Of a stretch of DNA of 43,384 bases, positions 34,187 through 42,586 are shown in pieces. The position numbers and the translations under genes are program-made. Source of the DNA: Burkholderiales bacterium (GTDB taxonomy: Bacteria > Pseudomonadota > Gammaproteobacteria > Burkholderiales > Burkholderiaceae_C); assembly GCA_028868305.1 (NCBI GenBank), contig JAGWUS010000032.1, positions 1-43,384 on the forward strand. Reading direction: 5' to 3'. Each line of letters starts with the position of its first letter. Positions within the stretch are counted from its first letter, which is position 1. The notes under the pieces were generated by a model. It ran no database searches. It was not told the origin of the DNA and was given only the letters and a program-made list of their open reading frames with translations.

Positions 34187-35086
34187 ATGCACAAGCTTCC
34201 CCATCTACCCTGCTACCTCAACGGGGACTACACGGTTTTGCCCGAAGCCAAGGTCAGCGTAATGGACCGTGGTTTTATCTTTGGCGATGGCGTGTACGAG
34301 GCAGTACCCGTCTACCGCGGTCAACCTTTCCGGTTTGCGCAGCATATGGCGCGCCTGGAGCGCAGCCTGCGCGAAACCCGCATTTCCCAGCCGCACAGTC
34401 CCGGCGAATGGCGCGAGATTGCTCTCAATTTGATAGCTGCTTATGCAGAATCCACGGGGGCTGCACCTGAAAACACTGATCAATTCCTCTATATTCAGGT
34501 TACCCGCGGCGTAGCCATGCGCGACCACGTGATGCCACCGGGGATCACCCCCACCGTGTTTGCAATGTCCAATGCCCTGAAACCACCGCCGCCAGAGCAG
34601 CGCGCGCACGGCGTGGCCTGCGTCACGGCGGACGACTTCCGCTGGGAGAAAGCCCACATCAAGTCCACCAGCCTCCTCGGTGCGGTGTTTGCACGGCAGA
34701 TCAGCTTTGATGCCGGTGCGGTGGAGACTGTCATGCTCCGCCACGGCATGCTGAGCGAAGCTGCAGCCAGCAATGTGTGGGTCGTCAAAAACGGCACCGT
34801 GATGGGACCGCCCAAAGACAATCTGGTGCTCGAAGGCATTCGCTACGGCCTGATTGAAGAAATTTGCCGCTCGGCAAGCATTCCATTCATATTGCGCCCC
34901 ATTTCCCGGACGGAAGTGCTGGGTGCTGACGAACTGCTGCTGTCCTCGGCCACCAAGGAAGTGCTGGCCATCACCACGCTGGATGGCCAGGCCGTTGGAA
35001 ATGGTAAACCCGGCCCCATGTACCAAGCCTTGTATGACGGCTACCAGCGCGTCAAAGCGCAATCTGCCGCAGAGTCCCTTTTCTGA
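34187..35086 (+). CDS. dat: D-amino-acid aminotransferase (class IV PLP enzyme)
   Basis: The product is 299 aa with GAGG close to its ATG. Fold-type IV features are VSVMDRGFIFGDGVYEAVPV (about 25-44), YIQVTRGVAMRDH (about 104-116), the PLP Lys in EKAHIKSTSLLG (about 163) and LSEAAASNVWVVKNG (about 188-202). The Arg/His set after VTRG fits D-alanine aminotransferase rather than a branched-chain enzyme. It likely interconverts D-amino acids and 2-oxo acids for wall precursors. Residues about 80-98 (LIAAYAESTGAAPENTD) are encoded by a dispersed repeat and interrupt the helix before QFLYIQVTRG. It is first in the order dat-DUF493-lipB-lipA. Confidence 0.87.
   Translation: MHKLPHLPCYLNGDYTVLPEAKVSVMDRGFIFGDGVYEAVPVYRGQPFRFAQHMARLERSLRETRISQPHSPGEWREIALNLIAAYAESTGAAPENTDQFLYIQVTRGVAMRDHVMPPGITPTVFAMSNALKPPPPEQRAHGVACVTADDFRWEKAHIKSTSLLGAVFARQISFDAGAVETVMLRHGMLSEAAASNVWVVKNGTVMGPPKDNLVLEGIRYGLIEEICRSASIPFILRPISRTEVLGADELLLSSATKEVLAITTLDGQAVGNGKPGPMYQALYDGYQRVKAQSAAESLF
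34421..34481 (+). repeat. Dispersed short repeat, copy 2 (inside the dat coding region)
   Basis: ATAGCTGCTTATGCA, CCACGGGGGCTGCA and TGAAAAC align with the minus-strand copy at 1329-1392 without gaps over about 50 bp. It is read in frame as part of the aminotransferase. Confidence 0.65.
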
Positions 35087-35110
35087 GCACCCTTTATTAA
35101 GCGAGTCCCC

Positions 35111-35392
35111 GTGCCCCTACCCGAATCCCCCAACGGCGAATCGCTGATTACCTACCCGTGCAAGTTCCCCATCAAGGTCATGGGCAACAAGGTGGACGGT
35201 CTGGTGCATGCCATCACCATGGTCGCAAAAAAATTCGACCCGTCGTTCGACGCCGCTACGGTTGAGTTGCGCGAGAGCAAAGGCGGGAATTACCTGGGCG
35301 TAACGATCACCATCACCGCCACCAGCCGCGAACAGCTTGACGAGTTGTACCGCACGCTCTCGACCCACCCGATGGTGAAAGTCGTGCTGTAG
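35111..35392 (+). CDS. ybeD: DUF493 (YbeD-like) protein
   Basis: The 93-aa product has a GTG start. It contains [36 protein letters not shown] and the C-terminal [10 protein letters not shown] typical of the ACT-like YbeD fold. The function is not established, but the gene is almost always next to lipB, as here (4 bp upstream). It may regulate lipoate synthesis. Confidence 0.9.
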   Translation: MPLPESPNGESLITYPCKFPIKVMGNKVDGLVHAITMVAKKFDPSFDAATVELRESKGGNYLGVTITITATSREQLDELYRTLSTHPMVKVVL

Positions 35393-35396
35393 CGCC

Positions 35397-36110
35397 ATGG
35401 ATTTCAAGGTCTCCCACCTCGGCCGCGTGGACTACCTGCCCACCTATGCGGCGATGCAGGCATTTACAGACCAAAGAGACGTGGGGCCCGCTTCCACCGT
35501 GCAGGACCAGCTATGGATTTGTGAGCACCCACCGGTCTTTACCCAGGGCCTGGCGGGCAAGGCGGAGCACATTTTCATGCCCGGCGACATTCCTGTGGTG
35601 CAGACCAACCGCGGCGGACAGGTGACCTACCATGGCCCAGGGCAGGTGATGGGCTACCCGCTGATCGATCTCAAGCGGGCCCGTTATTTCGTCAAGGAAT
35701 ATGTGTACCGCATTGAAGAAGCGGTCATCAAGACCCTGTTTCACTTTGGCGTAACCGGCCACCGCGTGGCAGGCGCGCCCGGTATTTATGTCCGGCTGGA
35801 CGATCCCACCGGCCACGCGCCCTTGGAACAACGCCCGCAAAAAGCGATTCCTGGCCAGCCAGACAACAAAGACCCAGATTTCACCGGCCTGGGAAAAATC
35901 GCCGCTCTAGGCATCAAGGTCAGCCGCAACTGCACCTACCACGGCGTCGCCCTCAACGTGGCCATGGATCTGGAACCCTTCTCGCGGATCAACCCCTGCG
36001 GCTACGCCCGCCTGCAAACCGTAGATCTTTTTACAATAGGCGTCTCTGTGGGCTGGGACGAAGCGGCCAACAACCTGAGCCATAAGCTCGCAACGTACCT
36101 AGCACCATGA
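35397..36110 (+). CDS. lipB: Lipoyl(octanoyl) transferase
   Basis: The 237-aa product contains [20 protein letters not shown], the Gly/His loop [20 protein letters not shown] and the catalytic region [20 protein letters not shown] with its Lys and Cys. It moves octanoyl from acyl carrier protein to lipoyl domains. A 20-residue insertion near residues 135-160 (rich in Pro, Gln and Asp) precedes [11 protein letters not shown]. Its stop overlaps the lipA start by 4 bp. Confidence 0.95.
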   Translation: MDFKVSHLGRVDYLPTYAAMQAFTDQRDVGPASTVQDQLWICEHPPVFTQGLAGKAEHIFMPGDIPVVQTNRGGQVTYHGPGQVMGYPLIDLKRARYFVKEYVYRIEEAVIKTLFHFGVTGHRVAGAPGIYVRLDDPTGHAPLEQRPQKAIPGQPDNKDPDFTGLGKIAALGIKVSRNCTYHGVALNVAMDLEPFSRINPCGYARLQTVDLFTIGVSVGWDEAANNLSHKLATYLAP

Positions 36111-37189
36111 ACAACAACCCAGACACTCAATTCCCCGCCGGGCCGCCCCAAGTGGAATTGGCCCCCTTGGGGGGCAGCGACCCGCGCAGCGGTGGAGCGT
36201 GGGGGTCATCTCCCACAGTGAGAGAAGCGCAATCCGCCGCCGACTACAACCCGCTGGCCAAACAGAAGGCGCAGGCCAAGCTCTCGCGCATTCCCGTCAA
36301 GGTGCAGGCGGGCGAAGTGCTCAAAAAGCCTGAGTGGATTCGCGTCAAGGCGGGCAGCCCCAGCACCCGCTTTTACGAGATCAAGGACACACTGCGCGCC
36401 AACAAACTGGTGACCGTGTGCGAAGAAGCCAGCTGCCCCAACATCGGCGAATGCTTTGGCAAGGGCACGGCCACCTTCATGATCATGGGCGACAAGTGCA
36501 CCCGCCGCTGCCCGTTTTGCGACGTAGGCCACGGCCGCCCCGACCCGCTGGATGTGAACGAACCCGACAACCTGGCCAAGACCATTGCCCAGCTCAAGCT
36601 CAACTACGTGGTCATCACCAGCGTGGACCGCGACGACCTGCGCGACGGCGGCGCCGGCCACTTTGTGGAGTGCATCCGCAAGACGCGCGAACTCTCGCCC
36701 AAGACACAGATCGAAGTCCTGGTGCCCGACTTTCGCGGCCGCGACGACCGTGCGCTGGAAATCCTGAAAGCTGCGCCGCCGGACGTGATGAACCACAACC
36801 TGGAAACCATCCCGCGTCTGTACAAGGAGGCGCGCCCCGGTTCGGACTACCAATTCAGCCTGAACCTGCTGAAGAAATTCAAAGCGCTGTTTCCCGAGGT
36901 ACCGACCAAGAGCGGCCTGATGGTCGGCCTGGGCGAGACGGACGAGGAGATACTGGACGTGATGCGTGACATGCGCGCCCACAACATCGAGATGCTGACC
37001 ATCGGCCAGTACCTCGCCCCCAGTACCAGCCACCTGCCGGTACGCCGCTATGTGCACCCGGACACCTTCAAGATGTTCGAGGCCGAGGCCTACAAGATGG
37101 GCTTCAAGCACGCCGCAGTGGGCGCGATGGTGCGTAGCTCGTACCACGCGGATGTACAGGCCAGTTTCGCAATGCACACGCCTTCCTAG
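36107..37189 (+). CDS. lipA: Lipoyl synthase (radical SAM)
   Basis: The product is 360 aa. The auxiliary cluster motif is [12 protein letters not shown] (about 105-116), the radical SAM motif CTRRCPFC (about 131-138) and the C-terminal motif VRSSYHAD is present. It inserts two sulfurs into octanoyl groups made by LipB. The N-terminus is unusual: residues about 12-37 ([19 protein letters not shown] and following) are read from a GC-rich dispersed repeat before the normal [23 protein letters not shown] at that point (36221) could be an alternative start that avoids the repeat. Confidence 0.95.
   Translation: MNNNPDTQFPAGPPQVELAPLGGSDPRSGGAWGSSPTVREAQSAADYNPLAKQKAQAKLSRIPVKVQAGEVLKKPEWIRVKAGSPSTRFYEIKDTLRANKLVTVCEEASCPNIGECFGKGTATFMIMGDKCTRRCPFCDVGHGRPDPLDVNEPDNLAKTIAQLKLNYVVITSVDRDDLRDGGAGHFVECIRKTRELSPKTQIEVLVPDFRGRDDRALEILKAAPPDVMNHNLETIPRLYKEARPGSDYQFSLNLLKKFKALFPEVPTKSGLMVGLGETDEEILDVMRDMRAHNIEMLTIGQYLAPSTSHLPVRRYVHPDTFKMFEAEAYKMGFKHAAVGAMVRSSYHADVQASFAMHTPS
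36138..36213 (+). repeat. GC-rich dispersed repeat inside the lipA 5' end
   Basis: The stretch reads CCGCCCCAAGTGG, then hairpin GCCCCC-TT-GGGGGGC (36161-36175), then AGCGACCCGCGCAGC and GAGCGTGGGGGTCATC. I recognise this layout as a common intergenic repeat of Comamonadaceae and relatives. Here it lies within the coding frame. Confidence 0.65.
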
Positions 37190-37210
37190 ACGACCCATTT
37201 GCTTTCGGCT

Positions 37211-37241
37211 CAGGCCGTAGAACTGGCGAGTTCTGCGCCTG
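37211..37241 (+). terminator. Hairpin after lipA
   Basis: CAGGC...GCCTG encloses AGAACT-GGCG-AGTTCT. It has strong stem potential but no T tract, so it may end the lip operon only weakly. Confidence 0.4.
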
Positions 37242-37283
37242 AAAAGTGGGCGATACCTTCACTTGCGCCAACACATCATCAAC

Positions 37284-37301
37284 CTCACTTCTTCCAGTGA
37301 G
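37284..37301. repeat. Inverted repeat CTCACT-N6-AGTGAG
   Basis: A perfect 6-bp inverted repeat about 50 bp upstream of the Pho-type repeats. It may be a minor hairpin or operator. Nothing else is evident in 37242-37345. Confidence 0.3.
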
Positions 37302-37348
37302 CGAACAGACTCACGTCTCCCTTGCAAGGTCCGCAACAGCAGACTGAA

Positions 37349-37391
37349 GTCATGCATCCGTCACATTAATGTCATTCAAACCTTGGATACT
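37349..37391 (+). promoter_or_regulatory. Pho-box promoter upstream of the ABC importer
   Basis: GTCAT (37349), GTCAC (37360) and GTCAT (37371) repeat at exactly 11-bp intervals with mostly A/T between them, as PhoB half-sites (CTGTCAT, 11-bp period) do. Ten bp after the last repeat comes GATACT (37386-37391), a fair -10, matching the spacing at E. coli pstS. There is no sigma70 -35, as expected when PhoB replaces it. Confidence 0.7.
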
Positions 37392-37420
37392 GGGATGGCT
37401 TCATTTTCATGGGAAACTTC

Positions 37421-38530
37421 ATGTCCACACATTTTTCTGTTCGCCCTGCGCTCAGCGCCTTGACCACTGCCGTTCTGGCCGTATGCTCAGCCCCCGCCGC
37501 CCATGCGTCCGCCGACTTGGTTGCTGCAGCCAAGGCCGAGGGCCAGCTGACGGTAATCGCCCTGGCACGCAACTGGTGCGGCTACGGCCCCATCATTGAT
37601 GCGTTCAAGGCCAAGTACGGCATCAAAGTCACCGAACTGAACCCTGACGCAGGGTCGGGCGACGAAATCGAGGCCATCAAGGCCAACAAGGACAACAAAG
37701 GCCCTCAGGCCCCCGACACCATCGACGTGGGCCTGTCCTTCGGCCCCGCAGCCAAGGCTGCCGGCCTGATCCAGCCCTACAAGGTTGCCACCTGGTCCAC
37801 CATCCCCGACTCCGCCAAGGACCCTGAAGGCTACTGGTACGGCGACTACTACGGCGTGCTGACCTTCCAGGTGAACACTGACCTGGTCTCCAAGGTCCCC
37901 ACCGACTGGGCCGACCTGCTCAAACCCGAGTACAAAAATTCCGTGGCTCTGGCGGGGGACCCGCGCAGCGCCAACCAGGCCATCCAGGGCATTTACGCTG
38001 GAGGTTTGGGCGTGTCCGGTGGCGATGCCTCCAAAGCCGCTACCAATGGTTTGAAGTTTTTCTCGGACATGAACAAGACGGGCAACTTTGTGCCCGTGAT
38101 CGGCAAGGCAGCCTCCTTCACCCAAGGCACCACCCCCATCATCATCCGTTGGGACTACCTTGCCTTAGCTGACCGGGACACGCTTAAGGGCAACCCCAAG
38201 GTGGACGTCATTGTTCCCAAGACTGGCGTGATCGCTGGACAGTATGTACAGGCCATAAGCGCCTATGCGCCCCACCCCAACGCCGCCAAGCTCTGGATGG
38301 AGTACTTGTACTCAGACGAAGGCCAGCAAGGTCTGCTGAACGGTTACTGCCACCCCATCCGTTTCAACGACCTGGTTGGCAAGAACAAGTTCACCAAGGC
38401 CTCGCTGGACAAGTTGCCGCCTGCTGCTGCCTACGCCAAAGCCGTTTTCCCAACGCTAGACCAGCAGAATGCGGCCAAAGAAGTCATCACCAAACAATGG
38501 GACCAAGTGGTGGGAGCCACCGTCAAGTAA
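37421..38530 (+). CDS. Periplasmic substrate-binding protein of ABC importer (probable phosphonate/organophosphate type)
   Basis: The product is 369 aa from ATG 37421 (GGGA 8 bp upstream); an ATG 4 codons earlier has no ribosome-binding site. The signal peptide ends near PAAHASA. The fold is that of the class binding Fe(III), polyamine or 2-aminoethylphosphonate: VIALARNWCGYGPIIDAFKA, ELNPDAGSGDEIEAIKAN, YYGVLTFQVNTDLV and a hinge near IIIRWDYLALAD. No Tyr pair typical of iron binders is obvious. With two permeases and one ATPase it matches PhnSTUV-like importers, and the Pho-type promoter supports a phosphorus-containing substrate. The exact ligand is unknown. Confidence 0.8.
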   Translation: MSTHFSVRPALSALTTAVLAVCSAPAAHASADLVAAAKAEGQLTVIALARNWCGYGPIIDAFKAKYGIKVTELNPDAGSGDEIEAIKANKDNKGPQAPDTIDVGLSFGPAAKAAGLIQPYKVATWSTIPDSAKDPEGYWYGDYYGVLTFQVNTDLVSKVPTDWADLLKPEYKNSVALAGDPRSANQAIQGIYAGGLGVSGGDASKAATNGLKFFSDMNKTGNFVPVIGKAASFTQGTTPIIIRWDYLALADRDTLKGNPKVDVIVPKTGVIAGQYVQAISAYAPHPNAAKLWMEYLYSDEGQQGLLNGYCHPIRFNDLVGKNKFTKASLDKLPPAAAYAKAVFPTLDQQNAAKEVITKQWDQVVGATVK

Positions 38531-38552
38531 GCCTTTGACTTGAACATTGCTG

Positions 38553-38594
38553 ATCGGGCACGACCGCAGACCGCGGTCCTGCCCGATTTTGTTT
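38553..38594 (+). terminator. Strong hairpin with T tract between binding protein and permease genes
   Basis: ATCGGGCA/TGCCCGAT encloses GACCGC/GCGGTC, followed by TTTTGTTT. It probably ends most transcripts after the binding-protein gene and lets a fraction continue, giving excess binding protein over the membrane parts. Confidence 0.8.
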
Positions 38595-38619
38595 GGTAAC
38601 GCTTTTGCCTGAACTGCCC

Positions 38620-39486
38620 ATGCCTTTCGCCCAACCTGCCTCATCGGCGGCCTTAAAGCTGCTTGGCGTGCTGCCCTTCATGCTGTTCGCGCTACTGTTC
38701 CTCATTGTGCCCACGGCCCACTTAATGGTCGGCGCCTTCCAGAACGCCGAGGGACACTTCACGCTGGCCAACCTGCGCGGCCTGCTGGAAGCCAATGTGC
38801 TTGAGGCCTACTGGATCAGCTTCAAGATCAGCGCCGCTTCCGCCCTTGGCGGTGGCCTGCTGGGCTTTGTGCTCGCCTGGGCTGCGGTTATGGGCAAGCT
38901 GCCCGCGTGGATACGCCCGACGCTGATAACCTTCTCCGGCGTGGCCTCCAACTTTGCTGGTGTTCCTCTCGCCTTTGCTTTTCTATCCACGCTAGGACGC
39001 ATGGGCCTGGTCACGGTGCTGTTGCGCACCTATTTCGACATCAACCTGTATGCCAGCGGCTTCAGCATCCTGAGCTTTGTGGGCCTGGCCCTCACCTACC
39101 TGTACTTCCAGATTCCGCTCATGGTGCTTATCGTGACCCCGGCCCTGGAAGGCCTGAAGAAGGAATGGCGCGAGGCCTGCGACTGCCTGGGTGGCACCGC
39201 GTTCCACTACTGGCGCTATGTGGCCCTGCCCGTGCTGTGGCCCAGCATGGTAGGCGCCATGCTGCTGCTGTTTGCCAATGCCTTCGGCGCCGTCGCCACG
39301 GCTTACGCACTCACTGGCAGCTCGCTCAACATCGTACCCATCCTTTTGTATGCGCAGATCCGCGGTGACGTGCTGCACAACCCCAACCTCGGTTACGCCA
39401 TGGCGCTGGGCATGATCGTGATTACCGGCCTGGCCAATGCAGGCTACATGGTTCTGCGCAGCCATTCTGAGAGGAGCCGCACATGA
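38620..39486 (+). CDS. ABC importer permease 1
   Basis: The product is 288 aa from ATG 38620; a TTG 9 codons upstream lies at the terminator T tract and is less likely. Six membrane segments are visible, with the EAA loop EGLKKEWREACDCLGGTAFH YWRYVALPVL (split here) that docks to the ATPase. It pairs with the next permease; the genes overlap by 4 bp (ATGA). Confidence 0.88.
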   Translation: MPFAQPASSAALKLLGVLPFMLFALLFLIVPTAHLMVGAFQNAEGHFTLANLRGLLEANVLEAYWISFKISAASALGGGLLGFVLAWAAVMGKLPAWIRPTLITFSGVASNFAGVPLAFAFLSTLGRMGLVTVLLRTYFDINLYASGFSILSFVGLALTYLYFQIPLMVLIVTPALEGLKKEWREACDCLGGTAFHYWRYVALPVLWPSMVGAMLLLFANAFGAVATAYALTGSSLNIVPILLYAQIRGDVLHNPNLGYAMALGMIVITGLANAGYMVLRSHSERSRT

Positions 39487-40274
39487 GCCAACGCCAGTCA
39501 CGCCTGGGCGCCTGGATCGCCATGGCTATTGGGGCCAGCTACTTCCTGATCCCGCTGATCGCCACCTTCGAGTTCAGCCTGCGCATGCGACGCGGCGAAT
39601 ACAGCTTCGACGCCTACCGCGTCGTTTTTGCCGATCCGCAGTTCCAAACTACCTTTGGCTACTCCATTGTCATGGCCCTACTCACCATTGTGGTGGGTGT
39701 GCTGCTGGTGGTGCCCACAGCCTACTGGGTGCATTTGCGCATGCCCAAGCTGCGCCCTCTTGTGGAGTTCATCACGCTTTTGCCCTTGGTGATTCCGGCC
39801 ATCGTGATCGTGTATGGCTACCTGCGCATGTACAACAGCAGCTCTTTCATTCCGCTCACTGGCAGTGAGCGGGCCACCGACTTTTTGCTGATGTGCAGCT
39901 ATGTCACGCTATCGCTTCCCTACATGTACCGCTCAGTGGACACAGGTCTTCGCACCATCGACATCCGTACCCTCACCGAAGCCGCCGAGATGCTGGGCGC
40001 CAACACCGCCACCATCCTTTTTAAGGTAATTTTCCCCAATATCACCTCGGCCATCCTGTCGGGTGCCTTCCTGACCTTTGCAGTGGTCATTGGTGAATTC
40101 ACCATGGCCAGCCTGCTGGATCGCCCCGCCTTTGGCCCCTACTTGCAACTCATAGGTGCCAACCGCGCGTATGAGCCATCTGCACTGGCCGTCATTGCAT
40201 TCCTGCTGACCTGGGCCTCGATGGGTCTGATCCAGGTCTTCGCCCGCAACGCTGCGGCACCCACCCAAAAATAA
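39483..40274 (+). CDS. ABC importer permease 2
   Basis: The 263-aa product has about six membrane segments and the EAA loop RTLTEAAEMLGANTATILFK (about 160-179) followed by VIFPNITSAILSGAFLTF. It starts MSQRQSRLGAWIAMAIGASY. It forms the heterodimeric channel with permease 1. The ATPase gene follows 19 bp later. Confidence 0.88.
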   Translation: MSQRQSRLGAWIAMAIGASYFLIPLIATFEFSLRMRRGEYSFDAYRVVFADPQFQTTFGYSIVMALLTIVVGVLLVVPTAYWVHLRMPKLRPLVEFITLLPLVIPAIVIVYGYLRMYNSSSFIPLTGSERATDFLLMCSYVTLSLPYMYRSVDTGLRTIDIRTLTEAAEMLGANTATILFKVIFPNITSAILSGAFLTFAVVIGEFTMASLLDRPAFGPYLQLIGANRAYEPSALAVIAFLLTWASMGLIQVFARNAAAPTQK

Positions 40275-40293
40275 CCTTTACGAGAACTCCGAC

Positions 40294-41352
40294 ATGGCTT
40301 TTCTGGAAATCTCCCAGCTGCAAAAGCACTTCGGCACCCACACCGCCGTAAAAGACTTTTCCATATCCATCGAGAAGGGCGAGCTCATCACCTTCCTCGG
40401 CCCTTCCGGCTGCGGAAAAACCACCATCCTGCGCATGCTGGCGGGCTTCGAGTCCCCCTCCCAAGGCAGCATCGTGTTTGACGGGCAGGACGTGACCCTG
40501 TTGCGCACCAGCCAGCGCAATGTGGGCATGGTGTTCCAGTCTTACGCGCTGTTCCCCAATATGACGGTGGCGCAAAACATCGGCTTTGGCCTGAAGGTTG
40601 CCAAGATGCCGCTGAACCAGATTGACACGCGTGTGCGTGAAATGCTGGCGCTAATCAAGCTGGAGCCACTAGCCGACCGTTATCCCTGGCAAATGTCGGG
40701 CGGGCAGCAGCAGCGCGTGGCATTGGCGCGTGCGATAGCCAACAAGCCCAAAGTGCTGCTCCTGGATGAGCCCCTGTCGGCACTGGACGCCAAGATCCGC
40801 ATCTCGCTGCGCGAAGAAATCCGTACGCTTCAGCGAGCCCTGAACATCACCACCGTATTCGTCACGCATGACCAGGAGGAGGCCCTGTCCATCTCCGACC
40901 GTATCGTGGTGCTCAACGACGGTTGTGTGGAGCAAACCGGCACACCATCGGAGATTTACAACTTTCCCCGCACCCGCTTTGTCGCCTCGTTCATCGGCAC
41001 ACTGAACCAATTGAACGCCACCGTGGCTGATGTGCAGGCCGGCACCCTGCGCGTTGGCGACCAGACCTTGACTAGCAGCCATCTGCTCACCGGCCTGCAG
41101 GCGGGCCAGTCCTGCATGCTGACCCTGCGGCCCGAGGCTGTGAGCCTTGCAGCGCCCGAAGCCGGCAATAACAACCTGCAGGTGGTGGTGGACGATGTAA
41201 GCTTTCTGGGCTCCATCGTGCGCATCCGCACACGCACGGGCGACCAGGTGGTGTCGTTGGACGTCTTTAACGACCCCAACCGCCCACTGCCACGGCGCGG
41301 CACGCCAGTAAACCTGAGCTTTACACACGAGAACCTGCTGGTGTTGCAGTAA
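40294..41352 (+). CDS. ABC importer ATPase (PotA/PhnT type)
   Basis: The product is 352 aa. Walker A GPSGCGKTT (about 38-46), Q-loop VFQSYALFP, signature MSGGQQQRVALARA, Walker B LLLDEPLSALD and the switch His in FVTHDQEEAL are all intact. The C-terminal TOBE-like domain (about 240-350, TLRPEAVSL; GSIVRIRTRTGD) is typical of polyamine, phosphonate and iron importers. It is the last gene of the operon. Confidence 0.92.
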   Translation: MAFLEISQLQKHFGTHTAVKDFSISIEKGELITFLGPSGCGKTTILRMLAGFESPSQGSIVFDGQDVTLLRTSQRNVGMVFQSYALFPNMTVAQNIGFGLKVAKMPLNQIDTRVREMLALIKLEPLADRYPWQMSGGQQQRVALARAIANKPKVLLLDEPLSALDAKIRISLREEIRTLQRALNITTVFVTHDQEEALSISDRIVVLNDGCVEQTGTPSEIYNFPRTRFVASFIGTLNQLNATVADVQAGTLRVGDQTLTSSHLLTGLQAGQSCMLTLRPEAVSLAAPEAGNNNLQVVVDDVSFLGSIVRIRTRTGDQVVSLDVFNDPNRPLPRRGTPVNLSFTHENLLVLQ

Positions 41353-41479
41353 ACACCGGGCTGACCGGCTTCTTTCTGTCACTCACACTGCGCAATATTC
41401 GCGCGGGCATTGCTCATACCATCTTGTCCAGGATTGATGTGGTGCTGGTGTCGATGCTCTGAAATCCAGTAAACACCGG
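41347..41479. repeat. 13-bp direct repeat flanking a 107-bp intergenic segment
   Basis: CAGTAAACACCGG occurs at 41347-41359 (including the ATPase stop codon) and again at 41467-41479. The segment between shows no gene. It looks like a short duplication or the trace of an excised or inserted element. Confidence 0.5.
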
Positions 41480-41539
41480 AGCCACCAAAAAAGGCCACAA
41501 TGGCAGCCTTTGTTGTTCCACCTTTTTGTGAAGCGCACC

Positions 41540-42586
41540 ATGTACCACGCTGCCTCAGACCGTTACGACGGAAGTGTCCCCTACCGCGCCTGCGGCAAGA
41601 GCGGACTAAAACTCCCTGCGGTGTCGCTGGGCCTGTGGCACAACTTTGGCGATGCCACGCCCATGGAAACCCAACGCCAGATGCTGCGCACCGCGTTTGA
41701 TCTGGGCATCACCCACTTCGATCTGGCCAACAACTACGGCCCGCCCTATGGCAGTGCGGAGACCAATTTTGGCGAGCATCTGCGCCGCGACTTCATGCCG
41801 TACCGCGACGAACTCATCATCTCCAGCAAAGCCGGCTGGGACATGTGGCCCGGCCCGTATGGCCAGGGCGGCGGCTCGCGCAAATACGTGCTGGCGAGTC
41901 TGGACCAGAGCCTGAAACGCATGGGCCTGAACTATGTGGACATCTTCTACAGCCACCGCTTTGACCCTGACACCCCGCTGGAGGAAACCATGGGCGCGCT
42001 GGCCAGTGCGGTGCAACAGGGCAAGGCGCTGTACGTGGGCATCAGCAGTTACTCGGCCGGCAAGACGCTCGAGGCCGCCGCCATTTTGAAGAGCATGGGC
42101 GTCAAGGCACTGATCCACCAGCCGTCGTACAGCTTGCTCAACCGCTGGATTGAAGAGGAACTGCTCGATGCACTGGATGAAACCGGTATGGGTTGCATTG
42201 CCTTCAGCGCATTGGCGCAAGGGCTGTTGACCGACAAATACCTGGACGGCGTGCCCGCAGATGCCCGCATCAACCGCCCTGGCGGAGGTTCCTTCACCAA
42301 AGAGCACCTGAGCGAGCAAAACCTCAAGCATGTGCGTGCCCTCAACGACATCGCCCAAGCGCGCGGCCAGAGCCTGGCGCAAATGGCCACGGCCTGGGTG
42401 CTACGCGATGCGCGGGTCACCTCGGCCCTGATCGGCGCCAGCAAGCCATCACAAATTGTGAACCTGGTGGGCGCCATGCAGAAGCTGAATTTCAACACTG
42501 ATGAGTTGGCGGCGATTGACCAGCACGCAGTCGAAGGCGGCATCAACCTCTGGCAGCGCCCCTCCACCGACCAGCGCCCGGCCTGA
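41540..42586 (+). CDS. Aldo/keto reductase (YghZ / L-glyceraldehyde-3-phosphate reductase type)
   Basis: The product is 348 aa from ATG 41540 (MYHAASDRYDGSVPYRACGK). It has the NADPH-dependent TIM-barrel AKR signature: GITHFDLANNYGPPYGSAET with catalytic Asp and Tyr (about 65-70), ISSKAGWDMWPGPYG with Lys (about 96), the family-specific YSHRFDPDTPLEETM and C-terminal LIGASKPSQIVNL. The WPGPYG and GGSRKY pattern fits the YghZ subgroup, which reduces L-glyceraldehyde 3-phosphate and methylglyoxal. Its stop shares one base with the next start. Confidence 0.88.
   Translation: MYHAASDRYDGSVPYRACGKSGLKLPAVSLGLWHNFGDATPMETQRQMLRTAFDLGITHFDLANNYGPPYGSAETNFGEHLRRDFMPYRDELIISSKAGWDMWPGPYGQGGGSRKYVLASLDQSLKRMGLNYVDIFYSHRFDPDTPLEETMGALASAVQQGKALYVGISSYSAGKTLEAAAILKSMGVKALIHQPSYSLLNRWIEEELLDALDETGMGCIAFSALAQGLLTDKYLDGVPADARINRPGGGSFTKEHLSEQNLKHVRALNDIAQARGQSLAQMATAWVLRDARVTSALIGASKPSQIVNLVGAMQKLNFNTDELAAIDQHAVEGGINLWQRPSTDQRPA

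Noticed and set aside
36206..37198. 330-codon minus-strand frame opposite lipA
   Set aside because: The Val/Ala/His-rich translation without motifs is a shadow of lipA.
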